Of a stretch of DNA of 64,000 bases, positions 24,785 through 33,374 are shown one piece after another; positions within the stretch are counted from its first letter, which is position 1, and each line of letters begins with the position of its first letter. The position numbers and the translations under genes are program-made. Origin of the DNA: Herbiconiux sp. VKM Ac-1786 (GTDB taxonomy: Bacteria; Actinomycetota; Actinomycetes; Actinomycetales; Microbacteriaceae); the NCBI RefSeq assembly GCF_015350805.1, contig NZ_JADKSG010000001.1, positions 1,908,513 to 1,972,512 on the forward strand, read 5' to 3'. Below the pieces are notes generated by a model that was not told the origin of the DNA, did not search any database, and saw nothing but the letters and a program-made list of their open reading frames with translations.

Positions 24785-25402
24785 TCAGGCCAGGGCGTCG
24801 GGCGGGAGGCCGAGCTCGCGGGCGACCGCGCGCTGCACCAGGCGGGCCTTCGCCGCGTCGTGGCGGTCGTGCACGGCCGACTGCGCGTTCAGACCGTCGA
24901 CGATCGCCACCACGAGCCACGCCAGCCCGTCGCGGTCGGCCACGGTGAACTCGCCGGCGGTCGCCCCCTGCTCCAGGATGCCCGCCACCACCGACTCCCA
25001 GCGCCCCCCGAGCTCGTGCACGGCGCTCGCGAGCGGCTCGTTGCGGCGGCCGAGGCTCCAGGCGTCGACCCACACCGCGGTGACGGGGTCGCGCGACGGA
25101 TCCAGCGTCGTGGCCAGCAGCGCCCGCAGCCGCCCGACGGCGGTGCGCTCGCGGTGGGCCACCGCCGTCACCTCGTCGAGCTCGGCCGAGGCGATGGCGC
25201 GGAACGTCTCCGCCACCAGCACGTCGGTGCTCGGCTCGTAGTGCGCCACGAGCGCCGGCACCACGCCGACCCGCGTGCCGACCGAGCGCAGGGTGATGCC
25301 CACGAGGCCGTCGGCGCGGGCGATGGCGCAGGCCGCGTCGCGGATCTCGGCCGATCGCTCGGCGGCGGACTTGCGCACCGAGCGCTGCGGGGAGGAAACC
25401 AT
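24785..25402 (-). CDS. TetR-family transcriptional regulator
   Basis: 205 residues. The N-terminal helix-turn-helix runs RSAEIRDAACAIARADGLVGITLRSVGTRVGVVPALVAHYEPS, with the BetI-like ALVAHYF signature altered to ALVAHYEPS. The C-terminal part is an all-helical ligand domain with WVDAWSLGRRNEPL. BetI-like regulators often control choline, polyamine or amine metabolism, and the gene converges with the agmatine deiminase and amidase pair. Start ATG 25402 is seven bases after a minus-strand TACATT box. Target genes are an inference. Confidence 0.85.
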   Translation of the reverse strand: MVSSPQRSVRKSAAERSAEIRDAACAIARADGLVGITLRSVGTRVGVVPALVAHYEPSTDVLVAETFRAIASAELDEVTAVAHRERTAVGRLRALLATTLDPSRDPVTAVWVDAWSLGRRNEPLASAVHELGGRWESVVAGILEQGATAGEFTVADRDGLAWLVVAIVDGLNAQSAVHDRHDAAKARLVQRAVARELGLPPDALA

Positions 25403-25424
25403 GGTCCCTAATGTAACGAGAGCG

Positions 25425-25727
25425 TCAGAACAGGATGAGCAGCGCCAGCACCCCGCCGAGCACCGCCGTGGCGCCGATCAGCAGAGAGATGCGGGTGAGC
25501 GGCGTCCAGGGGGACACGCCCTCGCGGCGGGCGGCCCGCCCGCGGGCGCCGAACAGCACGACGACGGCGCCGACCGCGACGAGGGCGGCGATTCCGGTGC
25601 CGATTGGGAAGTTGCCCTTGAGGCACGCGAACGCGAGCAGCAGCGCGACGAGGGCCGTCGACAGCGCGGTGCGCTGCCAGGACAGCGCCGTGCGCTCGGG
25701 CTGGAGACCCGGGTCGCGGCGGGCCAT
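25425..25727 (-). CDS. DUF202 small membrane protein (short form)
   Basis: 100 residues. After a cytoplasmic lead with the family signature PERTALSWQRTALS come three membrane helices. DUF202 (YidH-like) proteins occur in pairs in bacteria and their biochemical role is unsettled. The ATG at 25727 overlaps the stop codon of the longer DUF202 gene (TGATG), so both are made from one transcript and probably form a hetero-oligomer. Confidence 0.8.
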   Translation of the reverse strand: MARRDPGLQPERTALSWQRTALSTALVALLLAFACLKGNFPIGTGIAALVAVGAVVVLFGARGRAARREGVSPWTPLTRISLLIGATAVLGGVLALLILF

Positions 25728-26149
25728 CAGAGGTCGCCCGCCAGCTCGAACACGGCGTAGCCGGCGAGCACCAGCGCCAGCACGACGACCCCGATCACGA
25801 GCCACGGCAGCGCGACCGGCGCGGGCAGCGGCAGGTCGAGCCGCAGCGCGCGCTCGGCCCGGCGCCAGGAGAACAGGGCCGAGAGCGCGAGCGCGCCTCC
25901 GGCGAGGCAGGCGACCAGGGCGATGACGTCGATCACCCAGGGCAGATCGGCGAACGACGCCAGCGTGGTCAGCGCGACCCCGCCGGCGACCAGCGACAGC
26001 CCGGTGCGCACCCAGGCGAGCGCCGTGCGCTCGTTGGCTAGGCTGAACCGCACGTCGGGGTCGCTGCCGACGCCGTACACGGCCCGCGGCCGGCGCTCGT
26101 CGTCTCCGGGCTCCCCGCTCGACCCGGGTCCCGCGCTCGACTCGCTCAC
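25727..26149 (-). CDS. DUF202 membrane protein (YidH-like)
   Basis: 140 residues. An acidic N-terminal tail leads to VRFSLANERTALAWVRTGLSLVAG, the DUF202 signature, and then three hydrophobic helices. It is the first gene of the two-gene DUF202 unit. GTG 26149 is preceded on the minus strand by TAGAGT and exactly six bases, so the mRNA is probably leaderless. Function is unknown; the family is membrane-embedded and widespread. Confidence 0.8.
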   Translation of the reverse strand: MSESSAGPGSSGEPGDDERRPRAVYGVGSDPDVRFSLANERTALAWVRTGLSLVAGGVALTTLASFADLPWVIDVIALVACLAGGALALSALFSWRRAERALRLDLPLPAPVALPWLVIGVVVLALVLAGYAVFELAGDL

Positions 26150-26155
26150 CCTCGA

Positions 26156-26161
26156 ACTCTA
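26156..26161 (-). promoter_or_regulatory. Leaderless -10 box for the DUF202 pair
   Basis: TAGAGT on the minus strand, six bases before GTG 26149. Confidence 0.5.
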
Positions 26162-26211
26162 ACGCCCGTCGCGCGCCCCGGGCCGCCCGCCGCCGCCCGC
26201 GGTCGAAGGCG

Positions 26212-27129
26212 TCACGCCAGCGCGAGCATCCCCGCCGCCACGAACGCGAGCACCAGCCCCACCACCTGCACCGGCGCCACCCGCTCGCGCAGCAGCACCG
26301 CGGCCAGGATGACCGTGCCGGCCGGGTACAGCGCCGTCAGCACCGACACCACGGTCAGCTCCCCGGCCCGCAGCGCGAGCAGCAGCAGCACGTTAGCGAT
26401 CGCGTCGACCACCCCGCAGGCGATCGCCAGCAGCACCGCGCGCTCGGCCCAGGCCGGCAGCACGCCGGGCCCGTGCCCGGCGGCCCCGGCAGCCCCGGCG
26501 GCCGCCGTCTCCGTCGATCGCGCGCCCCGGAGCCGCGTGACGACCACCAGCACCACCACCGCCGACACCATGATCACCGCGCTCGTCGCCCGGTTCAGCA
26601 GCAGCGGCACCAGCCCCGAGTCGTCGGGCGTGCGGTCGATGATCACGAGGAACAGCCCGATCATCGCCCCGGCCCCCACCGCCATCCCCAGCCCGAGCAG
26701 CCGCGGTCGCGCGGCCCCCTTCTCGGGTACGAAACCGACCAGGACCACCGCGACCAGCGCGATCCCGATCGCGATCCAGCCCACGATCGACAGCCGCTCG
26801 CCGCCGACGAGCCCCACGGTCAGCGGCACCAGCGCCGACACCACCGCGGTCACCGGCGACAGGATGCTCATCGGCCCGATCGCGAGACAGCCGTACAGGA
26901 GCGACAGTGCGATCGCCCCCGTCACCCCCGACAGGATGCCCAGCTGCACCGCCTCGGCCGAGAACGTCCCGCCGATCAGCGGCAGCGCCACCGCGATCAG
27001 CGCGAGTCCGGCGACGGCCGACAGCGCGGTCACCCGCACGGCGCCCAGCCGACGCGACGCGAGCCCGCCGAGGAAGTCGGCACCGCCGTAGACGATGGCA
27101 CCGATCAGGCCGAGCGTGGCGGAGAGCAT
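26212..27129 (-). CDS. EamA-family DMT transporter
   Basis: 305 residues with ten transmembrane helices in two EamA halves. The first begins with GAIVYGGADFLGGLASRR and the second around AVLLAIACGVVDAIANVLLLLALR. The last helix carries LLRERVAPVQVVGLVLAFVAAG, typical for these exporters. They move amino acids, nucleosides or drugs across the inner membrane; the substrate here is unknown. ATG 27129 follows GGGAGG at normal spacing. Confidence 0.88.
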   Translation of the reverse strand: MLSATLGLIGAIVYGGADFLGGLASRRLGAVRVTALSAVAGLALIAVALPLIGGTFSAEAVQLGILSGVTGAIALSLLYGCLAIGPMSILSPVTAVVSALVPLTVGLVGGERLSIVGWIAIGIALVAVVLVGFVPEKGAARPRLLGLGMAVGAGAMIGLFLVIIDRTPDDSGLVPLLLNRATSAVIMVSAVVVLVVVTRLRGARSTETAAAGAAGAAGHGPGVLPAWAERAVLLAIACGVVDAIANVLLLLALRAGELTVVSVLTALYPAGTVILAAVLLRERVAPVQVVGLVLAFVAAGMLALA

Positions 27130-27164
27130 GGTCCTCCCACCCTATGAGGATCAGAGACGTGCAC

Positions 27165-27210
27165 ATTAAACGCCGAATGACCGGCCGCCTAGGCGACCGG
27201 TCACTCGGCG
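27165..27210 (-). terminator. Terminator of the fasciclin gene
   Basis: Arms CGCCGA-A-TGACCGG and CCGGTCA-C-TCGGCG form a 13-bp stem with one mismatch. On the minus strand it is followed by TTTAAT, directly after the fasciclin stop codon. Confidence 0.6.
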
Positions 27211-27225
27211 TATCCGAGAAGGGGA

Positions 27226-27900
27226 TTACATGGGGGGCATCAGCACCGAGTCGATGAGGTACACGGTCGCGTTGGCGGTCTGGACGCCACCGCAGATGAC
27301 GTTGGTCGAGCCGTTGACGGTCAGCGCGTCTCCGCTGCCGGCCACGGTGACCTCGCCACCCTGGACGGTCTTGTGGGTTCCGACGATCTCGTCAGGGGTG
27401 AGCTGGCCGGGGATCACGTGGTAGGTGAGGATCGAGGTCAGCGTCGCGGCGCCTTCCGGGGTCTTCAGCGTGTCGAGGGTCGCGGCATCGATCTTGGCGA
27501 ACGCGTCGTCGACGGGGGCGAAGACGGTGAACTCACCGGAGTTCAGGGTGTCGACCAGGTTGACGTCGGGGTTCACTCCACCGGAGACCGCAGCGGTGAG
27601 GGTCTTCAGGAGCGGGTTGTTCGACGCGGCGGTGGCCACGGGGTCGAGCGACATGCCCTCGACCGAGCCGGCGCCGTCCGGAACGGCCTCGGCGTAGGCG
27701 GCGCAGCCGGAGCCGACGAGGTTCGCAGCGGGGTCCATCGACTCCATGGAGGGCGAGGGGGTCGAGGCGGCCGACGACGGGGCGCTGGACTCCTCGGTGG
27801 TGGCGGTGGTGCTCGAGCCGCCCGAACAACCGGCGAGGCCGAAGGTGGCGACGGCGGCGATGGCGAGTGCGGCGAGGGTGGAGCGCTTGGTGATACGCAT
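27226..27900 (-). CDS. Fasciclin (FAS1) domain lipoprotein
   Basis: 224 residues. The signal peptide ends in the lipobox FGLAGC, followed by a Ser/Thr-rich tether of about 35 residues with [11 protein letters not shown]. One FAS1 domain fills the rest: [23 protein letters not shown], then [16 protein letters not shown] and [29 protein letters not shown]. This is the MPT70/MPT83 type of surface-anchored adhesion-like protein. The start ATG 27900 has AAGGAGAAC upstream. It is divergent from the Tat-exported gene and ends at a hairpin terminator. Confidence 0.9.
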   Translation of the reverse strand: MRITKRSTLAALAIAAVATFGLAGCSGGSSTTATTEESSAPSSAASTPSPSMESMDPAANLVGSGCAAYAEAVPDGAGSVEGMSLDPVATAASNNPLLKTLTAAVSGGVNPDVNLVDTLNSGEFTVFAPVDDAFAKIDAATLDTLKTPEGAATLTSILTYHVIPGQLTPDEIVGTHKTVQGGEVTVAGSGDALTVNGSTNVICGGVQTANATVYLIDSVLMPPM

Positions 27901-28093
27901 GACTGTTCTCCTTTGAGGAATGGGAAAAAACGGGCGCTGACCTTGGTTTTCAGCGGTCCGTGCCTTCAGAAGGTCTTCGGAAGCCCCCCAGAGGCGGATT
28001 GGAAATGATCCGAAATTCTTTTGCGGCCTGCCCCGGTCGAGGGGCACCACAAGGGGGTGGAGGCCCCGGCATCCCCGGAATCACGCGGCGGGT

Positions 28094-28099
28094 TACCGT
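28094..28099 (+). promoter_or_regulatory. Leaderless -10 box for the Tat-exported protein
   Basis: TACCGT, five bases, then ATG 28105. No ribosome site is visible. Confidence 0.45.
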
Positions 28100-28104
28100 C
28101 AGAC

Positions 28105-28797
28105 ATGACCTTCGAGCTCAGTCGCCGCACCGTCGTGGGGATGGCCGCCTGGTCCGTTCCCGTCATCGCCTCCGCCGTCGCTGCCCCCGCTCTCGCGGCG
28201 TCGGGCGACACCGTCGCGTTCGCCCCGTCGGTGGTGTTCGCTCCGTCGGGTGCGCAGGAGTTCACCGTCGCCGGCACCGCGCCGGGCGCCTCGCGGGTCG
28301 CCCTCGTCTACCCGGCCGGATTCGGCGGGCCGTCCGAAGTCGACGTCACGGACGGTGCCTTCGCCCTGCCGCTGCGATGCCCCGTCGGTTCGGCCAGCGG
28401 CGTCGTCACCGCCACGGCGGCCGGCCTCGGCGCCGGCTCGCTCGTGGTCACCGTCCAACCGGGCGGCCAGGACACCGGCAGCATCACCTGGACGAACGAC
28501 AGCGTGACGGGGACGAGCCGTACGCTCCCCGCGCTGACCGGATCGATCAGCACCCGCGGCTCCTTCCTGCCCGACGTGCAGCTGTCCTACCCCGCCGGCT
28601 TCACCGGACCGGCGACCGCCGTGGTCTCGTGGACATCGGGCTCCGGGACGGCGGCGTCCATCGGCACCTTCAGCGTGCGCGGGGTCACGGTCGACGCCGG
28701 AGCGACGTCCGGCACCATCGTGGTGAGTCCGGCCGACTTCCAGGGCCAGGTCGTCTACACCCCCGCCGCGGCGACGCTCGCCGTGACCCAGGTCTAG
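28105..28797 (+). CDS. Tat-exported protein of unknown function, internal duplication
   Basis: 230 residues. The N-terminus is a clear twin-arginine signal: SRRTVVGMAAWSVPVIASAVAAPALAAS. The exported part is Ser/Thr/Gly-rich, predicted all-beta, with two similar halves marked by YPAGFGGPSEVDV (about residue 75) and YPAGFTGPATAVV (about residue 165). No catalytic motif or named family is recognised. It could be a cell-surface or extracellular beta-sandwich protein. Its stop codon shares the bases CTAG with the stop of the convergent isochorismate synthase gene. Confidence 0.6.
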   Translation: MTFELSRRTVVGMAAWSVPVIASAVAAPALAASGDTVAFAPSVVFAPSGAQEFTVAGTAPGASRVALVYPAGFGGPSEVDVTDGAFALPLRCPVGSASGVVTATAAGLGAGSLVVTVQPGGQDTGSITWTNDSVTGTSRTLPALTGSISTRGSFLPDVQLSYPAGFTGPATAVVSWTSGSGTAASIGTFSVRGVTVDAGATSGTIVVSPADFQGQVVYTPAAATLAVTQV

Positions 28798-30044
28798 CCG
28801 AAGGCCTCGACGATCGGCCGGAACTTCATCTTCGTCTCGAGGTACTCCCGCTCCGCATCCGAGTCGGCGACGATGCCGCAGCCCGCGTAGGCGGTGATGT
28901 CGCCCGCCTCGTCGACCTGCGCCGAGCGCAGCGCCACGGCCCACTCGCCGTCGCCGTCGGCACCCACCCAGCCCACAGGCCCGGCGTAGCGGCCGCGATC
29001 GAAGGGCTCGAGCTCGCGGATGACCTGCAGCGCGGTCGCGGTCGGCGTGCCCGCCACGGCGGCCGTGGGGTGCAGCGCCGCGATCAGGTCGAGCGAGGTC
29101 GACCCGTCGGAGAGCACGCCCTCCACGTCGCTCGCCAGGTGCCACAGGTTCGGCAGCTTCAGCGTGAACGGCACCTCGCTCGTGGTGAGGCTGCGGCTGT
29201 GCGGCCGGAGGGCCGCGAGCACGCTGGTGACCGCGAAGCCGTGCTCGTCGAGGTCCTTGGGGGAGGTCGCGAGGGCGACCGCCTGGTCGTGATCGGCCTG
29301 CGCATCCGCCCCTCTCGCCGTGGTGCCCGCGAGCACGCGCGCGCTGACGGTGCCGTGCGAGACCCGCACGAGCGTCTCGGGGCTGGAGCCGACGAAGCCG
29401 TCGACCGCGTAGGTCCAGCAGTCGGGGTAGCCGAGGGCGAGGTCGGTGAGGGGGCGGCGCAGGTCGGCGCCGGCGGGCAGGTGCCCCACGAGGTCGCGGG
29501 CGAGCACCACCTTGTCGAGTTCCTGGGCGGCGATGCGCTCGACGGCGGCGTCGACCGAGGCGCGGAAGCCGTCGGCCGAGACCTCGCCCGGCAGCAGCGT
29601 GAGCCGGTACTCGGGGCCGAGCGGCCGGGTCATCGCGGTGGGCAGGGGCTCGTCCGAGCCCTCGACGCGCACCTTCGTGACCCAGAAGCGGCCGTCGCGC
29701 TTGCCGATCACGACGCGCGGGACGATCAGGGTGCTGGTGGCGGCCGAGTCGTCGGCGAAGGCGAAGGTGCCGAAGGCGATCAGGCCCGAGCCGGGCAGCT
29801 TCACGGGGTCGGTGACGCGGGCGGACGCCACGACGTCCTTCCACGCGGCGCAGGCTTCGAGCATCCGGCCCGGCCCGCCGAACTCGAGCCGCAGGGCCTC
29901 GCCGATGCCGGCCATGCCCTGGCCCTTGCGCAGCCAGACGAGCGGATGACGCGGGTCGATCAGCGGGATGAGCAGCTTCACGTCGTCGACCGGGTGGGTC
30001 TCGACGATCAGGCGCGGAACGGTCGGGATTGCGGAATCGCTCAC
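28794..30044 (-). CDS. menF: Isochorismate synthase
   Basis: 416 residues of the chorismate-binding (anthranilate synthase I-like) fold. The C-terminal half shows AALHPTAAVAGTP, EPFDRGRYAGPVGWVGADG, EWAVALRSAQV and GCGIVADSDAEREYLETKMK, the conserved catalytic and magnesium region. It converts chorismate to isochorismate, the first step towards menaquinone. It is divergent from the UbiE/MenG gene, consistent with a menaquinone locus. GTG 30044 sits six bases after TAGGGT on the minus strand, so the mRNA is probably leaderless. EntC-type siderophore use is possible but no siderophore genes are near. Confidence 0.88.
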   Translation of the reverse strand: MSDSAIPTVPRLIVETHPVDDVKLLIPLIDPRHPLVWLRKGQGMAGIGEALRLEFGGPGRMLEACAAWKDVVASARVTDPVKLPGSGLIAFGTFAFADDSAATSTLIVPRVVIGKRDGRFWVTKVRVEGSDEPLPTAMTRPLGPEYRLTLLPGEVSADGFRASVDAAVERIAAQELDKVVLARDLVGHLPAGADLRRPLTDLALGYPDCWTYAVDGFVGSSPETLVRVSHGTVSARVLAGTTARGADAQADHDQAVALATSPKDLDEHGFAVTSVLAALRPHSRSLTTSEVPFTLKLPNLWHLASDVEGVLSDGSTSLDLIAALHPTAAVAGTPTATALQVIRELEPFDRGRYAGPVGWVGADGDGEWAVALRSAQVDEAGDITAYAGCGIVADSDAEREYLETKMKFRPIVEAFG

Positions 30045-30050
30045 GTTGCC

Positions 30051-30108
30051 ACCCTACGCCTGGCAATTACCCGCCCGGCCGCCGCTCCGAGCCAACTGAA
30101 TCTAGACT
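30051..30108. promoter_or_regulatory. Paired leaderless promoters between menF and the UbiE gene
   Basis: Minus-strand TAGGGT (30056-30051) is six bases before GTG 30044, and plus-strand TAGACT (30103-30108) is six bases before GTG 30115. The shared 70-base gap would allow coordinated control. Confidence 0.6.
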
Positions 30109-30114
30109 GGGAGC

Positions 30115-30828
30115 GTGACTAAGGCAGACCTCACCAAACGACCCGAGCAGGTCTCCGCCATGTTCGACCAGGTGGCGGCCGGCTACGACCGCAGCAACAA
30201 CGTGCTCTCCGTCGGCAACGCGGCGCTCTGGCGGGTGGCGACCACCCGTGCGGTGAACCCGCGACCGGGGGAGCGCATCCTCGACCTGGCCGCCGGCACC
30301 GGCACCTCGAGCGCCTCGCTCGCCGCGAGCGGCGCCCACGTGACCGCCGCCGACTTCTCGCCCGGCATGATCGAGGTCGGAAAGCGCAGGCAGGCCCGCG
30401 TCCCGAACATCGACTTCGTCGTGGCCGACGGCATGGACCTGCCGTTCGAGGACGACTCGTTCGACGCCGTCACCATCTCGTTCGGCCTGCGCAACATCGT
30501 CGACCCGAAGGTGGCGCTCGCCGAGCTGTACCGGGTCACCGCCCCCGGCGGCCGCATCGTGGTCTGCGAGTTCTCGCGCCCGGTGAAGCCCCTGCGCGGC
30601 GCCTACTACTGGTACCTCAAGAACGTCATGCCCGCGGTCGCCAAGGCCGTCTCCTCGAACGATGCCGCCTACGACTACCTCTTCGAGTCGATCGCCAACT
30701 GGCCCGACCAGAAGTCGCTCGCGGCCTGGCTGCGCGAGACCGGCTTCGTCGACGTCGGCTACCGCGACTTGAGCGCCGGCATCGTGGCGCTGCACCGCGG
30801 CACCAAGCCGCTACCCGGAAATAAGTAG
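30115..30828 (+). CDS. menG: Demethylmenaquinone methyltransferase (UbiE/MenG)
   Basis: 237 residues, class I SAM methyltransferase. FDQVAAGYDRSNNVLSVG and the SAM loop LDLAAGTGTSS are followed by the UbiE signature SFGLRNIVDPKVALAELYRV and the C-terminal YDYLFESIANWPDQ. It performs the last step of menaquinone synthesis by C-methylating demethylmenaquinone. The gene lies between menF and the polyprenyl synthase that makes the side chain. GTG 30115 follows TAGACT by six bases. Confidence 0.93.
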   Translation: MTKADLTKRPEQVSAMFDQVAAGYDRSNNVLSVGNAALWRVATTRAVNPRPGERILDLAAGTGTSSASLAASGAHVTAADFSPGMIEVGKRRQARVPNIDFVVADGMDLPFEDDSFDAVTISFGLRNIVDPKVALAELYRVTAPGGRIVVCEFSRPVKPLRGAYYWYLKNVMPAVAKAVSSNDAAYDYLFESIANWPDQKSLAAWLRETGFVDVGYRDLSAGIVALHRGTKPLPGNK

Positions 30829-30831
30829 GCT
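30826..30831 (+). promoter_or_regulatory. Leaderless -10 box that decides the prenyl synthase start
   Basis: TAGGCT is six bases before GTG 30838. The nearer GTG at 30832 directly abuts the box, so 30838 is the better start. Confidence 0.55.
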
Positions 30832-30837
30832 GTGTCC

Positions 30838-31893
30838 GTGACCTCCAGTCTTCGCCGCGCCACCGGCCGGTCGACCCCGCTCTCGCTCGCCGACCGCCTG
30901 TTCTCCACCGGCGAGGATCGGCGCACCGCGCGGGTGATCGAAGAGGGCATCGAGACCCTCGAGGCGCGCCTGGGCGCCGAGACCCACTTCTCCGGTGGCC
31001 TGGTCGACGTCGTCGCCCGCTACCTGCTCGAGGCGGGCGGCAAGCGCGTGCGCCCCATCCTCGCCTTCCTCACCGCCCAGCTCGGCGACGGCATCACCGA
31101 CGAGGTCATCACCGCGGCCGCCTCGATCGAGCTCACCCACCTCGCGTCGCTCTACCACGACGACGTGATGGACGACGCCGACCAGCGCCGCGGGGTGCCG
31201 AGCGCCCAGTACGTCTGGGGCAACTCGATCGCGATCCTCACCGGCGACCTGCTCTTCGCGCGGGCCAGTGCGCTGCTCGCACTGCTCGGGGAGCGGGCCA
31301 TCCGCCTGCAGGCCGACACTTTCGAGCGGCTCTGCCTCGGCCAGCTGAAGGAGACCCTCGGCCCGGCCGAGGGCGAGAACCAGGTCGACCACTACATCGC
31401 GGTGCTCGCCGACAAGACGGGGTCGCTGATCGCAGCCTCGGCGCAGCTCGGCATCATCTTCTCCAACGCCCCCGCCGCCTTCGAGGAGCCGGTGCGGGTG
31501 TTCGGCGAGAAGGTCGGCATCGCCTTCCAGCTCGTCGACGACGTGCTCGACATCGCGCCGTCGGCCGACGACACGGGCAAGACTCCGGGCACCGACATCC
31601 GCGCCGGTGTCGCCACGCTGCCGGTGCTGTACCTGCGTCAGCTCGCCGCGACCGATCCGGACGCGGCCGCGCTGCTCGCGCGCATCCAGCCCGACGAGCT
31701 GGCGAGCGCCGCGCCCGACGACTCCGACGAGGCGATCCGGCTGCTGCGCGAGCATCCGGTCACCCGTCGCACTGTCGAGGAGGCGCACCGCTACGCCCGC
31801 GAGGCCATCGCCGCGCTCGACCCGCTGCCCTCGGGCACCGTGAAGAAGACCCTCGTGCGGTTCGCCGAGACCGTGGTGGAGCGCACGAGCTGA
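30838..31893 (+). CDS. Long-chain polyprenyl diphosphate synthase
   Basis: 351 residues, all-helical isoprenoid synthase. First Asp-rich motif: LYHDDVMDDADQRRG. Second: FQLVDDVLDIAPS, followed by GKTPGTDIRAGVATLPVLYL. It elongates farnesyl or geranylgeranyl diphosphate with IPP to the chain used for menaquinone. It follows the UbiE/MenG gene by nine bases but has its own -10 box within that gene's end. HepT/IspB-type naming is avoided because chain length is not readable from sequence. Confidence 0.92.
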   Translation: MTSSLRRATGRSTPLSLADRLFSTGEDRRTARVIEEGIETLEARLGAETHFSGGLVDVVARYLLEAGGKRVRPILAFLTAQLGDGITDEVITAAASIELTHLASLYHDDVMDDADQRRGVPSAQYVWGNSIAILTGDLLFARASALLALLGERAIRLQADTFERLCLGQLKETLGPAEGENQVDHYIAVLADKTGSLIAASAQLGIIFSNAPAAFEEPVRVFGEKVGIAFQLVDDVLDIAPSADDTGKTPGTDIRAGVATLPVLYLRQLAATDPDAAALLARIQPDELASAAPDDSDEAIRLLREHPVTRRTVEEAHRYAREAIAALDPLPSGTVKKTLVRFAETVVERTS

Positions 31894-31984
31894 GGCTCGG
31901 GCATCCGCCACCCCCGTTTCAGCCGCACAGTTTCACCTGCACACCCGGCCGGCCCCGCCGCCCGACCACCGATAGGAACTCACC

Positions 31985-33343
31985 GTGACCAAGCTCCGTT
32001 TGGCCATCGTCGGAGCCGGCCCCGCCGGCATCTACGCCGCCGACCTCCTCGTGAAGGCCGAGCGTCACTTCGACGTCTCGATCGACCTGTTCGAGCAGCT
32101 GCCCGCCCCCTACGGCCTCGTGCGCTACGGCGTCGCCCCCGACCACCCGCGCATCAAGGGCATCATCAACGCGTTGCGCGAGGTGCTCGACTCGGGCGTC
32201 ATCCGCTTCTTCGGCAACGTGCGCTACGGCGTCGACATCACCCTCGACGACCTGAAGAAGCACTACAACGCCGTGATCTTCTCGACCGGCGCCATCCGCG
32301 ACGCCTCGCTCGAGATCCCCGGCATCGACCTGGCCGGATCCTATGGGGCCGCCGACTTCGTGAGCTGGTTCGACGGCCACCCCGACGTGCCCCGCACCTG
32401 GCCGCTCGAGGCGCAGTCGGTCGCCGTGATCGGCAACGGCAACGTGGCGCTCGACGTCTCGCGCATCCTGGCCAAGCACGCCGACGACCTGCTCGTCACC
32501 GAGATCCCCACCAACGTCTACGAGGGGCTCAAGGCCTCGCCCGTCACCGACGTGCACGTGTTCGGCCGCCGCGGGCCGGCGCAGGTGAAGTTCACGCCGC
32601 TGGAGCTGCGCGAGCTCGGCGAGATGAACGACGTCGACATGATCGTGCACGACGAGGACTTCGAGCTCGACGAGGCGTCCAAGGCCGCGATCGAGACCAA
32701 CAAGCAGGTCTTCGTGATCAACAAGGTACTGAACCAGTGGCGCGAGCGCCCGGTCGGGCAGGCGTCGCGCCGGCTGCACCTGCACTTCTGGGCGAAGCCG
32801 CTGTCGGTCGAGTCCGACGGGGCCGGCCGGGTCGCCGCGCTGCGCTACGAGCGCACCCGCCCTGACGGCGCCGGCGGCGTGGTCGGCACGGGTGAGATCC
32901 GCGAGGTGCCGATCCAGGCGCTGTACCGTGCGGTCGGCTACTTCGGCTCGCCGCTGGACGAGATCCCGTTCGACGAGCAGCACGGCGTCATCCCGAACCA
33001 CGAGGGCCAGGTGCTCGACGAGCACAACGAGATCGTGCCCGGCGTCTACGCCACGGGCTGGATCAAGCGCGGCCCGGTCGGCCTGATCGGGCACACCAAG
33101 TCCGACGCCATGGAGACGCTCTCGCACCTCGTGCGCGACCAGGCCAACTGGTGGACCCCGGCCGAGCCCGGCGAAGAGGCGATTCCGGCCCTGCTCGAGT
33201 CGCGCGGGATCGAGTACACCGACCTCGACGGCTGGCACAAGCTCGACGAGCACGAGCTGGCGCTCGGGGCGGCGGATGCGCACCAGCGCCTGCGCGTCAA
33301 GGTCGTGCCGCGCGACGAGATGGTCGCGATCTCGCGGGCGTAG
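31985..33343 (+). CDS. Ferredoxin/adrenodoxin-type NADP reductase (FprA-like)
   Basis: 452 residues, two-nucleotide-binding flavoprotein. FAD site VGAGPAGIYAADLL at the N-terminus, then APYGLVRYGVAPDHPRIKGI, the FprA/adrenodoxin reductase hallmark. The NADP site is AVIGNGNVALDVSRIL. ATGWIKRGPVGLIGHTKSDA near the C-terminus is likewise conserved. It passes electrons from NADPH to ferredoxin for P450s or other oxygenases. GTG 31985 is preceded by AGGAAC. The gene appears monocistronic. Confidence 0.93.
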   Translation: MTKLRLAIVGAGPAGIYAADLLVKAERHFDVSIDLFEQLPAPYGLVRYGVAPDHPRIKGIINALREVLDSGVIRFFGNVRYGVDITLDDLKKHYNAVIFSTGAIRDASLEIPGIDLAGSYGAADFVSWFDGHPDVPRTWPLEAQSVAVIGNGNVALDVSRILAKHADDLLVTEIPTNVYEGLKASPVTDVHVFGRRGPAQVKFTPLELRELGEMNDVDMIVHDEDFELDEASKAAIETNKQVFVINKVLNQWRERPVGQASRRLHLHFWAKPLSVESDGAGRVAALRYERTRPDGAGGVVGTGEIREVPIQALYRAVGYFGSPLDEIPFDEQHGVIPNHEGQVLDEHNEIVPGVYATGWIKRGPVGLIGHTKSDAMETLSHLVRDQANWWTPAEPGEEAIPALLESRGIEYTDLDGWHKLDEHELALGAADAHQRLRVKVVPRDEMVAISRA

Positions 33344-33374
33344 CGGGTGGTGCGGGTGTGGCGGGCGTAGCCGT

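Noticed and set aside
24785-25402. The TetR-family protein as the regulator of the palindrome at 50063
   Set aside because: It lies 25 kb away and no copy of that palindrome is seen at its own promoter.
30832-30837. GTG 30832 as the polyprenyl synthase start
   Set aside because: It directly abuts the TAGGCT box. GTG 30838 has the six-base spacing seen at other leaderless genes.
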